Shown: one piece after another, positions 7,366 to 14,931 of the stretch
How the letters are laid out: every line of letters begins with the position of its first letter
Numbering within the stretch: position 1 is the first letter of the stretch
Assembly (NCBI GenBank): GCA_900763965.1
Contig: CAAFMG010000091.1
Span: forward strand, 1 to 19,880
DNA length: 19,880 nt
Origin: an uncultured Oscillospiraceae bacterium
GTDB taxonomy: Bacteria; Bacillota; Clostridia; Oscillospirales; Oscillospiraceae
Direction of reading: 5' to 3'
Made by a program: the position numbers and the translations under genes
Notes under the pieces: model-generated
Database searches by the model: none
Seen by the model: only the letters and a program-made list of their open reading frames with translations
What the model was told of the DNA's origin: nothing

Positions 7366-8334
7366 ATGGCTCTTGTTACCACTACCGAGATGTTCCGCAA
7401 GGCATACGACGGCGGCTACGCTGTGGGTGCTTTCAATGTCAACAACATGGAAATCGTTCAGGCCATTACCGAAGCCTGCCGCGAGGAGAACGCTCCCGTT
7501 ATCCTGCAGGTTTCCAAGGGCGCCCGTGCCTACGCCAACCACACCTACCTGGTGAAGCTGGTTGAGGCTGCTGTTCTGGAATGCCCCAATATCCCCATCG
7601 CTCTGCATCTGGATCACGGCGACAGCTACGAGCTGTGCAAGTCCTGCATCGACGGCGGCTTTACCTCCGTCATGATCGACGCATCCTCCAAGTCCTTCGA
7701 GGAGAACATCGCACTGACCAAGAAGGTCGTGGAATATGCCCACGATCACGGCGTTGTTGTCGAAGCTGAGCTGGGCTCCCTGGCCGGCATCGAGGACGAA
7801 GTCAACGTCTCTGCTGAACACGCATCCTACACCCGTCCCGAGGAAGTGGAAGAGTTCGTCTCCCGCACCGGCTGTGACTCCCTGGCCATCGCCATCGGCA
7901 CTTCCCACGGCGCTTACAAGTTCACCCCCGAGCAGTGCACCCGCAACGAGCAGGGCATCCTGGTTCCCCCTCCCCTGCGTTTCGACGTTCTGGAAGAAGT
8001 CACCAAGCGTCTGCCCGGCTTCCCCATCGTTCTGCACGGCTCCTCCTCCGTTCCTCAGGAGTATGTCCGCATGGTCAACGAGAACGGCGGCAAAATGCCC
8101 AACGCCATCGGTGTCCCCGAAGAGCAGCTGCGCAAGGCCGCAAGCATGTCCGTATGTAAGATCAACATCGACTCCGACCTGCGTCTGGCAATGACCGGCA
8201 CCATCCGTAAGTACTTCAACGAGCATCCCGACCACTTCGATCCTCGTCAGTACCTGAAGCCCGCTCGCGCCAACATCAAGGAAGTCGTCCGCCACAAGCT
8301 GATCGACGTTCTGGGCTGCGCAGGCAAGGCCTAA
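7366..8334 (+). CDS. fba: Class II fructose-1,6-bisphosphate aldolase
   Basis: A 322-aa zinc-dependent aldolase that cleaves fructose 1,6-bisphosphate to dihydroxyacetone phosphate and glyceraldehyde 3-phosphate. Visible residues are the catalytic Asp83 and zinc ligand His84 in LHLDHGDS, the VEAELGSLAG segment (132-141), His181 in GTSHGAYK and His224 in VLHGSSS. The ATG at 7366 is preferred over the TTG at 7357: AGAAAGGA then has normal spacing and MALVTT is the usual N-terminus. Third codon positions are strongly C-biased, as in highly expressed genes. It stands alone between its own promoter and terminator, divergent from pfp. Confidence 0.97.
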   Translation: MALVTTTEMFRKAYDGGYAVGAFNVNNMEIVQAITEACREENAPVILQVSKGARAYANHTYLVKLVEAAVLECPNIPIALHLDHGDSYELCKSCIDGGFTSVMIDASSKSFEENIALTKKVVEYAHDHGVVVEAELGSLAGIEDEVNVSAEHASYTRPEEVEEFVSRTGCDSLAIAIGTSHGAYKFTPEQCTRNEQGILVPPPLRFDVLEEVTKRLPGFPIVLHGSSSVPQEYVRMVNENGGKMPNAIGVPEEQLRKAASMSVCKINIDSDLRLAMTGTIRKYFNEHPDHFDPRQYLKPARANIKEVVRHKLIDVLGCAGKA

Positions 8335-8349
8335 TCCATACCCTACATC

Positions 8350-8385
8350 AAAATCGTCCGGGCAAATCGTCCGGACGATTTTTTG
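8350..8385 (+). terminator. Intrinsic terminator of fba
   Basis: AAAATCGTCCGG (8350-8361) pairs perfectly with CCGGACGATTTT (8371-8382) around a 9-nt loop and runs into six T residues. Confidence 0.9.
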
Positions 8386-8438
8386 GATCAAATATCGGAA
8401 GAAGCCCCGTTTTTTAAGAGAAAAAGGAGGATTTCCCT

Positions 8439-8978
8439 GTGAAACTGAAAACCATTGATATGGCCTATATTGCCCTGTTTGCCGTGCTGATGGCCGTTTG
8501 CTCCTGGATCGCCGTTCCTGCGGCAGTTCCCTTTACCATGCAGACCTTTGGCGTATTTCTGGCTGTGGCCGTCCTGGGCGGCCGCCGGGGCACCCTGGCG
8601 GTGTGCGTTTACCTGCTGATGGGCGTGGTTGGCCTGCCGGTGTTCGCCGGGTTCAACGGCGGTGTCGGCTATATGCTGGGCAGCACCGGCGGCTATATCG
8701 TCGGCTTTTTGCTGTCGGCTCTTGTCATGTGGGCCATGGAACGCCTGCCCGGTGACCGGAAGTGGACACTGCCCCTGTCCATGGTGCTGGGTCTTGTGGT
8801 ATGCTACGCCTTCGGCACCGCTTGGTTCATGCTGGTCTACGGCAAAAACACCGGCCCCATCGGCCTGATGACCGCCCTTGGCTGGTGCGTGATTCCCTAC
8901 ATCCTGCCGGATCTGGGTAAGATCCTTCTGGCCATGGTGCTGCAAAAGCGTCTGAAAACGGCCATTCACCTGAACTGA
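8439..8978 (+). CDS. bioY: Biotin transporter BioY (ECF S component)
   Basis: A 179-aa integral membrane protein of the BioY family, the substrate-binding subunit of a biotin ECF importer. It shows about six hydrophobic segments and BioY hallmarks: VPFTMQTFGVFLAVAVLGGR (residues about 30-49), GLPVFAGFNGGVGYMLGSTG (about 65-84) and a PYILPDLGKILLA segment near the C-terminus. The GTG start at 8439 is supported by AAGGAGG eight bases upstream. It follows the fba terminator. I see no strong promoter and no BirA or BioR operator in the roughly 55 bp available. BioY usually works with a shared EcfA-EcfA'-EcfT module; the ECF operon at 12595-15733 has its own S component, so coupling to BioY is uncertain. 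Confidence 0.92.
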   Translation: MKLKTIDMAYIALFAVLMAVCSWIAVPAAVPFTMQTFGVFLAVAVLGGRRGTLAVCVYLLMGVVGLPVFAGFNGGVGYMLGSTGGYIVGFLLSALVMWAMERLPGDRKWTLPLSMVLGLVVCYAFGTAWFMLVYGKNTGPIGLMTALGWCVIPYILPDLGKILLAMVLQKRLKTAIHLN

Positions 8979-8985
8979 AAATCAT

Positions 8986-9014
8986 AGACTGCTCCTTTGG
9001 GGCAGTCTTTTTTT
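8986..9014 (+). terminator. Intrinsic terminator of bioY
   Basis: AGACTGCTCC (8986-8995) pairs with GGGGCAGTCT (8999-9008) around a TTT loop, with one G-T wobble, and runs into a T7 tract. Confidence 0.9.
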
Positions 9015-9019
9015 AGTGC

Positions 9020-9470
9020 CATTGTCGGCGCATTGCGCACCATGTACGATGCCGTACGTCTGCGTAGGGGCGGATATTATCCGCCCGCCAACGTGGCAAA
9101 TTTCTGGGCAGAACCATATTGGCCGTACCAGAGTTCCAATGTTGGCAAATACCATGTTTCGACATTGTACCGCCGAATAATATCGGCAAATGTTCAAAAT
9201 ACCATTGTCGGCGCTTTGCGCCGACGTTGTTTCCCCATTGGGGAAACAACCGGGAAGATAATATCTTCCCCTACGCAGACGTACCGCATCGCACCTGGTG
9301 CGTATTTTGCGGAACGCTCAAAAACTTTGAGTTCGTAGGGGCGGATATCATCCGCCCGGCGATTCCCATTGGGAATCGCGCGGCACAACGTGCCGCAATG
9401 TACCATGTTCCGAGGTTGTGCCGCCAAATTTCATTTGTAAATATTCGATACTGCATTTGCAGAGCCGCAC
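9020..9470. repeat. Palindromic repeat island 1
   Basis: There is no gene here; the stretch is packed with small palindromes. One complete composite unit spans 9063-9275. It begins CGTAGGGG with the palindrome GGGCGGATA-T-TATCCGCCC (9068-9086), continues with a linker of about 120 bp, then hairpin A GTCGGCGC-TTT-GCGCCGAC (9207-9225), hairpin B of 11 bp with an ATT loop (9226-9250) and palindrome C GGGAAGATA-A-TATCTTCCC, and ends CCCCTACG. A second unit starts at 9334 with the CGTAGGGG end, followed by GATTCCC-ATT-GGGAATC (9361-9377) and GCGGCAC-AAC-GTGCCGC (9380-9396). The link between the two units (9276-9333) recurs inverted in island 2. Confidence 0.8.
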
Positions 9471-9533
9471 AAAAAGCCGGGTGTTCCAATCTTTTCCCAT
9501 TTCGGCTTGCCTTTTCCGTGCGGTGGAGCACGG

Positions 9534-9562
9534 TTGTTTTCCGGCGGGATCCGTGGTAGAAT
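9534..9562 (+). promoter_or_regulatory. Probable promoter of the RmlD-like gene
   Basis: TTGTTT (9534-9539), a 17-bp spacer and TAGAAT (9557-9562) lie about 80 bp before the start codon. The -10 box is good and the -35 box weak. A 6-bp hairpin, CCGTGC-GGTGGA-GCACGG (9516-9533), touches the -35 box and could bind a regulator. Confidence 0.5.
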
Positions 9563-9640
9563 GAAGAAAAACAGGACGGCATTTCTGCTCCCTTGCCTGG
9601 AGGGAAAGCCGGAGGGGATAAATACCATGGAGGGATATGT

Positions 9641-10444
9641 ATGATTCTCATAACCGGGGCCAGTGGGTTTGTGGGGCGTTATTTGATGCAGACCTTGCCG
9701 GGGGCCGTGGCGGCACCGTCACTGAAAGAGGCGGATCGGGAGACGGTGGAGCGGATCCTGGGGGATTTTCCGGGGGATACCATCCTCCATACGGCGGCGA
9801 TTTCCGACATCGGGGCCTGTCGGGCGGATCCGGAGGGCTCCTACCGGGCCAATGTGCAGCTGCCTTTGTGGATTGCCCAGGGGGCGGCAGGGCGGAAGCT
9901 CATTTGTTTCAGCTCGGATCAGGTCTACAGCGGCAGTCCGGAAGCTGGGCCTTACACCGAGGACAGGACGGCACCGGGGAATCTTTACGCCGCCCAAAAG
10001 CTGGAAATGGAGCAGCGGGTGCTGGATGTTCTGCCGGAGTCGGTGATGCTCCGGGCGGAGTGGATGTACGATTTTCCGGCCCCCAAGCCCAACTACCTGT
10101 TAAATGTCCTCAGGGCGGAAACGGCCCTGTCCTTCAGCCCCCGGCAGTACCGGGGAGTCACCTATGTAAAAGAGGTGGCCCGGAACATGGAAAGGGTCAT
10201 GGCCCTGCCTGGGGGTGCCTACAACTTTGGCAGCGAAACAAGGCAGTCCATGTATGAAATCACCCGGCAGATGGTGCAGCTGCTGGGCAGGCAGATCCCG
10301 GTGACTCCAGGGCCTGACCGGCATAATTTGTGGATGGACTGCGGCAAAGCCGCCCGGCAGGGTGTGGTCTTCCGGGATGTTCTGGAAGGGCTTACCTTGT
10401 GCCTGGCAGACTACGGCCTTTTGCCCCAGCACCGGGAGAACTAG
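9641..10444 (+). CDS. RmlD-like NAD(P)-dependent sugar-nucleotide reductase/epimerase (extended SDR)
   Basis: A 267-aa protein of the extended short-chain dehydrogenase superfamily, closest in style to dTDP-4-dehydrorhamnose reductase (RmlD_sub_bind). It has the cofactor motif GASGFVG (residues 6-12), HTAAISDIGAC at 50-60, the catalytic Ser region SSDQVYSGS (91-99) and the YxxxK pair Tyr116/Lys120. The ATG at 9641 is chosen because GGAGGG lies six to seven bases upstream and the cofactor motif then begins at residue 6; the longer open frame from 9593 adds 16 unconvincing residues. The substrate cannot be assigned: no other rhamnose or nucleotide-sugar gene is nearby. It stands alone between repeat islands. 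Its TAG stop shares two bases with the 93-bp inverted-repeat element, so the C-terminus could have been trimmed by insertion. Confidence 0.85.
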   Translation: MILITGASGFVGRYLMQTLPGAVAAPSLKEADRETVERILGDFPGDTILHTAAISDIGACRADPEGSYRANVQLPLWIAQGAAGRKLICFSSDQVYSGSPEAGPYTEDRTAPGNLYAAQKLEMEQRVLDVLPESVMLRAEWMYDFPAPKPNYLLNVLRAETALSFSPRQYRGVTYVKEVARNMERVMALPGGAYNFGSETRQSMYEITRQMVQLLGRQIPVTPGPDRHNLWMDCGKAARQGVVFRDVLEGLTLCLADYGLLPQHREN

Positions 10445-10535
10445 GGAAGCTCTGATGCAATCGGCAAGGGCTGCCCATTGCCGGGAAATACGGTGTTTCT
10501 CAAACAAAATAACGCCTTTACCTCAGAGTTTCCCT
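10443..10535. mobile_element. 93-bp inverted-repeat (MITE-like) element
   Basis: The ends AGGGAAGCTCTGA (10443-10455) and TCAGAGTTTCCCT (10523-10535) are 13-bp inverted repeats with one mismatch. The interior is non-coding and unlike the 161-bp element. It overlaps the last two bases of the SDR stop codon. No clear target-site duplication is seen. Only one copy is in the window, so mobility is inferred from the ends. Confidence 0.5.
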
Positions 10536-10559
10536 GGTAGAGCGTATCCTTTAAAACTT

Positions 10560-11150
10560 TAAAACTTCATTCGTGCAACGAAACTTTTGCGGCGGTAATT
10601 CGGTGGCACGGACTGCGCGTATCACCACCCCTACGAACTCAAAAATTTTGAGCAATCCACAAAATACGCACAAGGTGCGATGCGATACGTCTGCGTAGGG
10701 GTGGTGCTCGCGCAGCGAATCAAAATCCAATGATCGCCGGGGGCGATCACACCATAATATAACGGCTATTAGCCGCCCGGTTGTTTCCCCATGGGGAAAA
10801 CAACGTCGGCGCAAAGCGCCGACAATGCAATGCTGAACATTTGCGAATGAAATTCGGCGGCACAATGTCGAACATGGTATATTTTGCAACATCGGAACCC
10901 GGTACAGCCAAAACGGTTCTGCTCAAAAAATTGCAACGTTGGCGGGCGGATACTATCCGCCCCTACGCAGACGGTGCCACCGAATTACCGAGCGGAGATT
11001 TCGATGCGCCGTAGGGGAAGATATTATCTTCCCGGTTGTTTCCCCCATGGGGGAAAGAACGTCGGCGCATTGCGCCGACAATGGCGCCACAAGCCAAACA
11101 CATGGTATCGGCACCATTCGACAAATTGCGACATGGTATTGTTCAACATC
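10560..11150. repeat. Palindromic repeat island 2
   Basis: Non-coding. A link segment bounded by CCCCTACG (10628-10635) and CGTAGGGG (10694-10701) matches the link of island 1 in inverted orientation. A composite unit follows at about 10763-10967 in the opposite orientation: palindrome CGGCTATTAGCCG, hairpin B, hairpin A with an AAA loop (10805-10823), the linker, then GGGCGGATA-C-TATCCGCCC ending CCCCTACG. A third block starts at 11010 with the GGGAAGATA palindrome, then hairpin B with a longer C/G stem, and hairpin A with an ATT loop (11061-11079). The rest up to 11236 shows nothing I recognise. Confidence 0.8.
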
Positions 11151-11236
11151 GGCACCCGGCACACATGGCTTTCCATAAAGAATTTCTCCGGAAACCGAAA
11201 TGCCCCACAAATTTGTTATTTTTTGTCATTTATGGC

Positions 11237-11265
11237 TTGACAAAAAAGGTTTAATAAGGTAGACT
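11237..11265 (+). promoter_or_regulatory. Promoter upstream of the desulfidase gene
   Basis: A perfect TTGACA (11237-11242), a 17-bp spacer and TAGACT (11260-11265) are seen. Transcription would start near 11272 and run through the second MITE-like copy before reaching the start codon at 11539, giving a leader of about 265 nt. Confidence 0.65.
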
Positions 11266-11332
11266 ATTCGTACAAGGTCTAATTGATTAAATCTTTTGCT
11301 GCTGCCGGGCCCCGGCACAGCCAAAGGCCTTG

Positions 11333-11493
11333 GGCAACACCGCACAATTGCATCAGCGGACATCAGCGGATCTTTTGTCCCAATATTGCAGTTTGAAAAA
11401 CTTGAAAGACATCCAGTATTCCTGCGTTTTCCAAACTTTATCTTGGAACAAAATCTCTCGCTGCTGTCTCTTGCTGAATTATGCGGTGCTGCC
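11333..11493. mobile_element. 161-bp MITE-like element, copy 2
   Basis: It is the same length as copy 1 and nearly identical to it. The ends are GGCAACACCGCACAATT and AATTATGCGGTGCTGCC. The main cluster of differences is in the middle, where copy 1 has ATACACAAAGTAT and this copy has GACATCCAGTAT. Flanking bases do not show a clean target-site duplication. It lies inside the presumed 5' untranslated leader of the desulfidase gene, 45 bp before its ATG. Confidence 0.75.
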
Positions 11494-11538
11494 TTAAGAT
11501 TTTAATCAGGAAATAGTATCAGAAAGGACAAACGGACA

Positions 11539-12090
11539 ATGAAAAAAATTCTTCTGGTCAGCCACTGTGTGCTGAACACCGCCGCCAAGCTCAAGCAGTT
11601 CCACACCGGCGAAGTGGGGCAGGAGGATGCCCTGCGCCATCAGGTGGTAAGAGCCGCCCTGGATCACGACATCCAGCTGCTCCAGCTGCCCTGCCCGGAG
11701 CTGCTGCAATACGGTGCCCGCCGCTGGGGCCACACCTGTGATCAGTTCGACAATGTATTCTTCCGCCAGCGCTGCCGGGAAATGCTCCAGCCCATTGTGA
11801 TGCAGGTGCAGGAGTATCTGGCAAACCCCGAGGAATTTGAAGTCCTGGGGATCCTGGGCATTGACGGCAGCCCCAGCTGCGGTGTGCGCTACACCTGCCG
11901 TGGCCCCTGGGGCGGCGAATTCAGCGGCCGGGATGTCACCGACACCCTCAAAGCCTGCCGCCTGGAACAGGGCCGTGGTGTCCTCATGGACACCCTGGCA
12001 GAAATGCTGGCAGAAAAAGGCATCACCCTGCCCACCGACGCCCTCTTCCCCCCAGAGCCGGAACGGGCCATGGAAATGGTCAGCCGGTAA
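11539..12090 (+). CDS. TudS-related putative desulfidase (CD3072-like, DUF523 relative)
   Basis: A 183-aa protein resembling TudS, the thiouracil desulfidase, and especially the family named after C. difficile CD3072. Three cysteines sit where TudS binds its [4Fe-4S] cluster: Cys10 in VSHCVLN, Cys52 in LPCPEL and Cys114 in GSPSCG; the aspartate before GSPSCG is also present. TudS enzymes use the cluster's free iron to take sulfur from thiolated bases, so this protein probably removes sulfur from a small thio-compound in the cytoplasm; the substrate is unknown. AAAGGA precedes the ATG by about ten bases. The gene lies upstream of and parallel to the ECF operon, separated by repeat island 3. 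In C. difficile the CD3072 and CD3073 families are neighbours, which supports both calls. Confidence 0.82.
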   Translation: MKKILLVSHCVLNTAAKLKQFHTGEVGQEDALRHQVVRAALDHDIQLLQLPCPELLQYGARRWGHTCDQFDNVFFRQRCREMLQPIVMQVQEYLANPEEFEVLGILGIDGSPSCGVRYTCRGPWGGEFSGRDVTDTLKACRLEQGRGVLMDTLAEMLAEKGITLPTDALFPPEPERAMEMVSR

Positions 12091-12425
12091 CTTGGCGGCG
12101 CAATGCGCCGACGTTGTTTTCCCCATGGGGAAACAACCGGGAAAATAATATCTTCCCCTACGAACGCACCGAAATATTTGCCCCGGTGATTCGGTGGCAC
12201 CGTCTGCGTAGGGGCGGCTATCAGCCGCCCGCCAATGTAACAAATTTCTGGGCAGAACCGTATGGCCCGGTAATGTACCGATGTTGCAAAATGTACCATG
12301 TTTCGACATAATACCACCAAATTTCATCCGCAAATGTTCGTCACTGCCATTGTCGGCGCATTGCGCCGACGTTGTTTCCCCGCCGGGGAAACAACCGGGA
12401 AGATGATATCTTCCCCTACGATCGC
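12091..12425. repeat. Palindromic repeat island 3
   Basis: It starts four bases after the desulfidase stop codon. Block 1 is hairpin A (12094-12112), hairpin B (from 12112) and palindrome C ending CCCCTACG. A short link of about 43 bp (an inverted relative of one in island 2) leads to block 2. Block 2 is a full composite unit (about 12207-12420): CGTAGGGG with palindrome GGGCGGCTA-TC-AGCCGCCC, the linker, hairpin A with an ATT loop (12352-12370), hairpin B with a GCC loop (12371-12395) and palindrome C ending CCCCTACG. No gene is seen. The first hairpins may end the desulfidase transcript. Confidence 0.8.
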
Positions 12426-12505
12426 ACCGAAATCACTGCTCCAGCAATATGACGGCATTTATTAAATTCCCCAATAAATCTTGTAAATAACGTCTGATTT
12501 ATAAT

Positions 12506-12534
12506 TTGACAGGGCACGTGGATTTGTCTATAAT
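12506..12534 (+). promoter_or_regulatory. Consensus promoter of the ECF operon
   Basis: A perfect TTGACA (12506-12511), a 17-bp spacer and a perfect TATAAT (12529-12534) are seen. The leader is only about 55 nt, with AAGGAGG before the start codon. It is too short for a TPP, cobalamin or preQ1-type riboswitch plus expression platform, and I recognise none. Confidence 0.92.
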
Positions 12535-12594
12535 GCCTTATAGGGAAACTGGAAGGAAAGAAGCTTTTTCCCATATTTTAAGGAGGATTTTCTA

Positions 12595-13161
12595 ATGAAA
12601 AACACCAAAGCCAACCTGACCGCATTCTGCGGTGTCTGCGTTGCCATGAACATCGTTCTGGGCATCATCACCTCTGCACTGGGCATCCCTCTGTACCTGG
12701 ATACGCTGGGCACGGTTCTGACTGCTGCCCTGTTTGGCCCTGTCCCCGGCATCATTGTGGGCGCACTGAGCAACATCATCACCGGCCTGATTTACTCCGT
12801 CCGTGACATTCCCTTCGCCCTGGTCAACATGGCTGTGGGTCTGGTTGTGGGTCTGGTAGCCAAGAAGTGGAAGTTCAGCCTGGTCACCGCTGCCATCACC
12901 GGTCTGGCTCTGAGCGTGATCTGCCCCGCCATCGGCACCCCCATCGGCATCTATGTCTACGGCGGCCTGCAGGGCAACATCTCTGACGTTGTGGTTACCG
13001 GTCTTGTGAAGGCTGGTCAGAGCATCTTCGCCGCCTCCTTCCTGACCAAGGTCGGCTCCAACCTCATCGACAAGGTCGGCACCTGCATCATTGCCGTGCT
13101 GCTGATCAAGGCTATGCCCGCTCAGTTCCTGGCGAACCTGAAGGGCGAAGAAGTGGCTTAA
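12595..13161 (+). CDS. Putative ECF transporter S component (CD3073-like)
   Basis: A 188-aa, very hydrophobic protein with about five to six membrane segments, fitting the size and topology of a substrate-binding ECF S component. GIPLYLDTLGTVLTAALFGP (residues about 30-49) and the following VGALSNIITGLIYS match the family named for C. difficile CD3073, a putative ECF S component of unknown substrate. It is not BioY, ThiT or RibU by its motifs. AAGGAGG lies about eight bases upstream. It is the first gene of an operon with the fused ATPase three bases downstream and the T component after that, so it probably has a dedicated energising module. The nearby desulfidase hints at a sulfur-containing ligand. 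Confidence 0.82.
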   Translation: MKNTKANLTAFCGVCVAMNIVLGIITSALGIPLYLDTLGTVLTAALFGPVPGIIVGALSNIITGLIYSVRDIPFALVNMAVGLVVGLVAKKWKFSLVTAAITGLALSVICPAIGTPIGIYVYGGLQGNISDVVVTGLVKAGQSIFAASFLTKVGSNLIDKVGTCIIAVLLIKAMPAQFLANLKGEEVA

Positions 13162-13164
13162 TCT

Positions 13165-14931
13165 ATGATCCACATTCAGGATCTGGTATACCAGTACACC
13201 ATTTGGGGGCCGGATTCCGCAAAATCCAAAAAAACGGTTCTGGACGGAATATCCTTGGATATTCCGTCCGGTCAGTTTCTGGCGGTTTTGGGCCCCAACG
13301 GCTGCGGAAAATCCACCCTTGCCAAGCATCTCAACGGCTTGTTCCTGCCCAAGTCCGGAACGGTGTGGATTGACGGAAAATCCACCGCCGATGCCGCCCT
13401 GCTCCAGCAGATCCGCACCCAGGTGGGCATGGTCTTTCAAAACCCCGATAACCAGATTATCGGCACCAGCGTAGAGGAGGATACCGCCTTCGGCCCGGAA
13501 AACCACCGGATCCCTCCTGAGGAGATCTGCCGCCGGGTAACGGAAAGTCTGGCGGCGGTCAAGCTGTCTCACAAGCGCAAAGCCTCCCCCAGCCGTCTAT
13601 CCGGGGGACAGAAGCAGCGGCTGGCCATTGCCGGTACCGTGGCCGATGCGGTGCAGTGCATCGTTCTGGACGAGCCCACAGCCATGCTGGATCCCAATGC
13701 CCGCCGGGATGTGCTGGCGCTGGCCCACCGGCTGAACCGGGAACAGGGGATCACCATCCTGCTCATCACCCATCACACCGATGAGGTGGTGGATGCGGAC
13801 TGCGTGGTGCTGATGGATCGGGGCAGGATCCTCTGCCAGGGCACCCCAAAGGAGATCTTCTCCCAGCCGGAACTGCTGAAACAGGTAAAAATGGATGTGC
13901 CTCAGGTGACAGAGCTTTGCCATCGCCTGGGAAAGCAGGGTCTGCCCATGGTCAACCCCGTGCTTCACGAGAAAGATTTCGTGTCTCAGCTGTCTCAACT
14001 GCTTCCCCAAGGGAAGGTCCCGGCGGTGAAAGAGGCGGATTTTGCCCCGGAAGCAGGCCCGGCTCTAATGGAGGTGCGAAACATTTCCTACACCTACAGT
14101 CCAAAAACCGCCCAGGAATGCCGGGTTTTGGAGGATATTTCTCTAACCATCCACCCTGGGGAATGCCTGGGACTGATTGGTGCCTCCGGCTCCGGAAAGA
14201 CCACCCTGATCAAGCATCTGGACGGCCTGCTGAAAGCGGACAGCGGCGATATCCTTTTTGAAGGTCAGTCCATCTACCGCAAAAAATACGACCTGACCCA
14301 ACTGCGCAAGGAGGTGGGTCTGGTGTTTCAATACCCGGAGCATCAGCTTTTCGGCAAAACGGTGCTGGCGGATGTCTGCTTCGGCCCCATGAACCTGGGC
14401 ATGACCCGGCAACAGGCCGAGGAAGCCGCCAAAAAGGCCCTGGCGCTGGTGGACATTGGGCAGGATAAGCTCTCCCTCAGTCCCCTGGAGCTGTCCGGCG
14501 GCGAAAAGCGCCGGGTGGCCATGGCCGGGGTGCTGGCCATGGAGCCGAAGATTTTGGTGCTGGATGAGCCTGCGGCGGGACTGGATCCCCAGACCCGTGC
14601 CATGATCTTCCACACCCTCACCCGGATCAAGCAGGAGCGGCATCTGGCCATTGTGCTGGTTTCCCACCACATGGAGGATGTGGCCCAGTACGCCGACCGG
14701 GTCATGGTGCTGGAGCAGGGCAGGCTGGCGCTCGGCGGCACGCCCCGGCAGGTATTTGCCCAGGCAGACCGGCTCCGGGCCATGGGGATCGGCATCCCCC
14801 AGATCACCGCCGCCACCCAAGCCTTGATGAAGGCCGGAACCGCTCTGCCCCGGTGTGCCGTCACCGTGGAGGATGCCGAAAACCTGATCACAGCGCTGTA
14901 CAGAGGGGAGGGTGCGCACCTTGTTCCGTGA
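13165..14931 (+). CDS. ECF transporter fused double ATPase (EcfA-EcfA' fusion)
   Basis: A 588-aa ATP-binding protein with two complete CbiO-type domains in one chain, as in YkoD. Domain 1: Walker A GPNGCGKST (residues 43-51), Q-loop Gln92, signature LSGGQ (145-149), Walker B ending Asp169-Glu170, and His203. Domain 2: Walker A GASGSGKTT (339-347), signature LSGGE (443-447), Walker B ending Asp467-Glu468. Both sites look competent for ATP hydrolysis. It sits on the inner membrane face and drives substrate release through EcfT. The ATG follows the S-component stop by three bases with only a weak ribosome site, which suggests translational coupling. The gene order S, fused ATPase, T is that of ykoEDC, so a thiamine-precursor substrate is an alternative reading. 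Confidence 0.95.
   Translation: MIHIQDLVYQYTIWGPDSAKSKKTVLDGISLDIPSGQFLAVLGPNGCGKSTLAKHLNGLFLPKSGTVWIDGKSTADAALLQQIRTQVGMVFQNPDNQIIGTSVEEDTAFGPENHRIPPEEICRRVTESLAAVKLSHKRKASPSRLSGGQKQRLAIAGTVADAVQCIVLDEPTAMLDPNARRDVLALAHRLNREQGITILLITHHTDEVVDADCVVLMDRGRILCQGTPKEIFSQPELLKQVKMDVPQVTELCHRLGKQGLPMVNPVLHEKDFVSQLSQLLPQGKVPAVKEADFAPEAGPALMEVRNISYTYSPKTAQECRVLEDISLTIHPGECLGLIGASGSGKTTLIKHLDGLLKADSGDILFEGQSIYRKKYDLTQLRKEVGLVFQYPEHQLFGKTVLADVCFGPMNLGMTRQQAEEAAKKALALVDIGQDKLSLSPLELSGGEKRRVAMAGVLAMEPKILVLDEPAAGLDPQTRAMIFHTLTRIKQERHLAIVLVSHHMEDVAQYADRVMVLEQGRLALGGTPRQVFAQADRLRAMGIGIPQITAATQALMKAGTALPRCAVTVEDAENLITALYRGEGAHLVP

Noticed and set aside
9020..9650. Multiple 65-150 codon frames on both strands in the palindromic islands
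   Set aside because: They are by-products of palindromic GC-rich repeats (the same phrases recur in both strands) and have no ribosome sites or known domains.
9020..12425. Possible CRISPR array in the repeat islands
   Set aside because: Repeats are not regularly spaced, spacers are themselves repeated, and there are no cas genes.
12535..12594. Possible TPP or other riboswitch before the ECF operon
   Set aside because: The leader is about 55 nt and shows only a weak GGGAAA/TTTCCC pairing, too short for known aptamers with an expression platform.
14912..14920. GTG start for the EcfT gene
   Set aside because: The ribosome site GGGAGG would directly touch this codon. TTG at 14921 has nine-base spacing. 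The GTG is kept only as an alternative.
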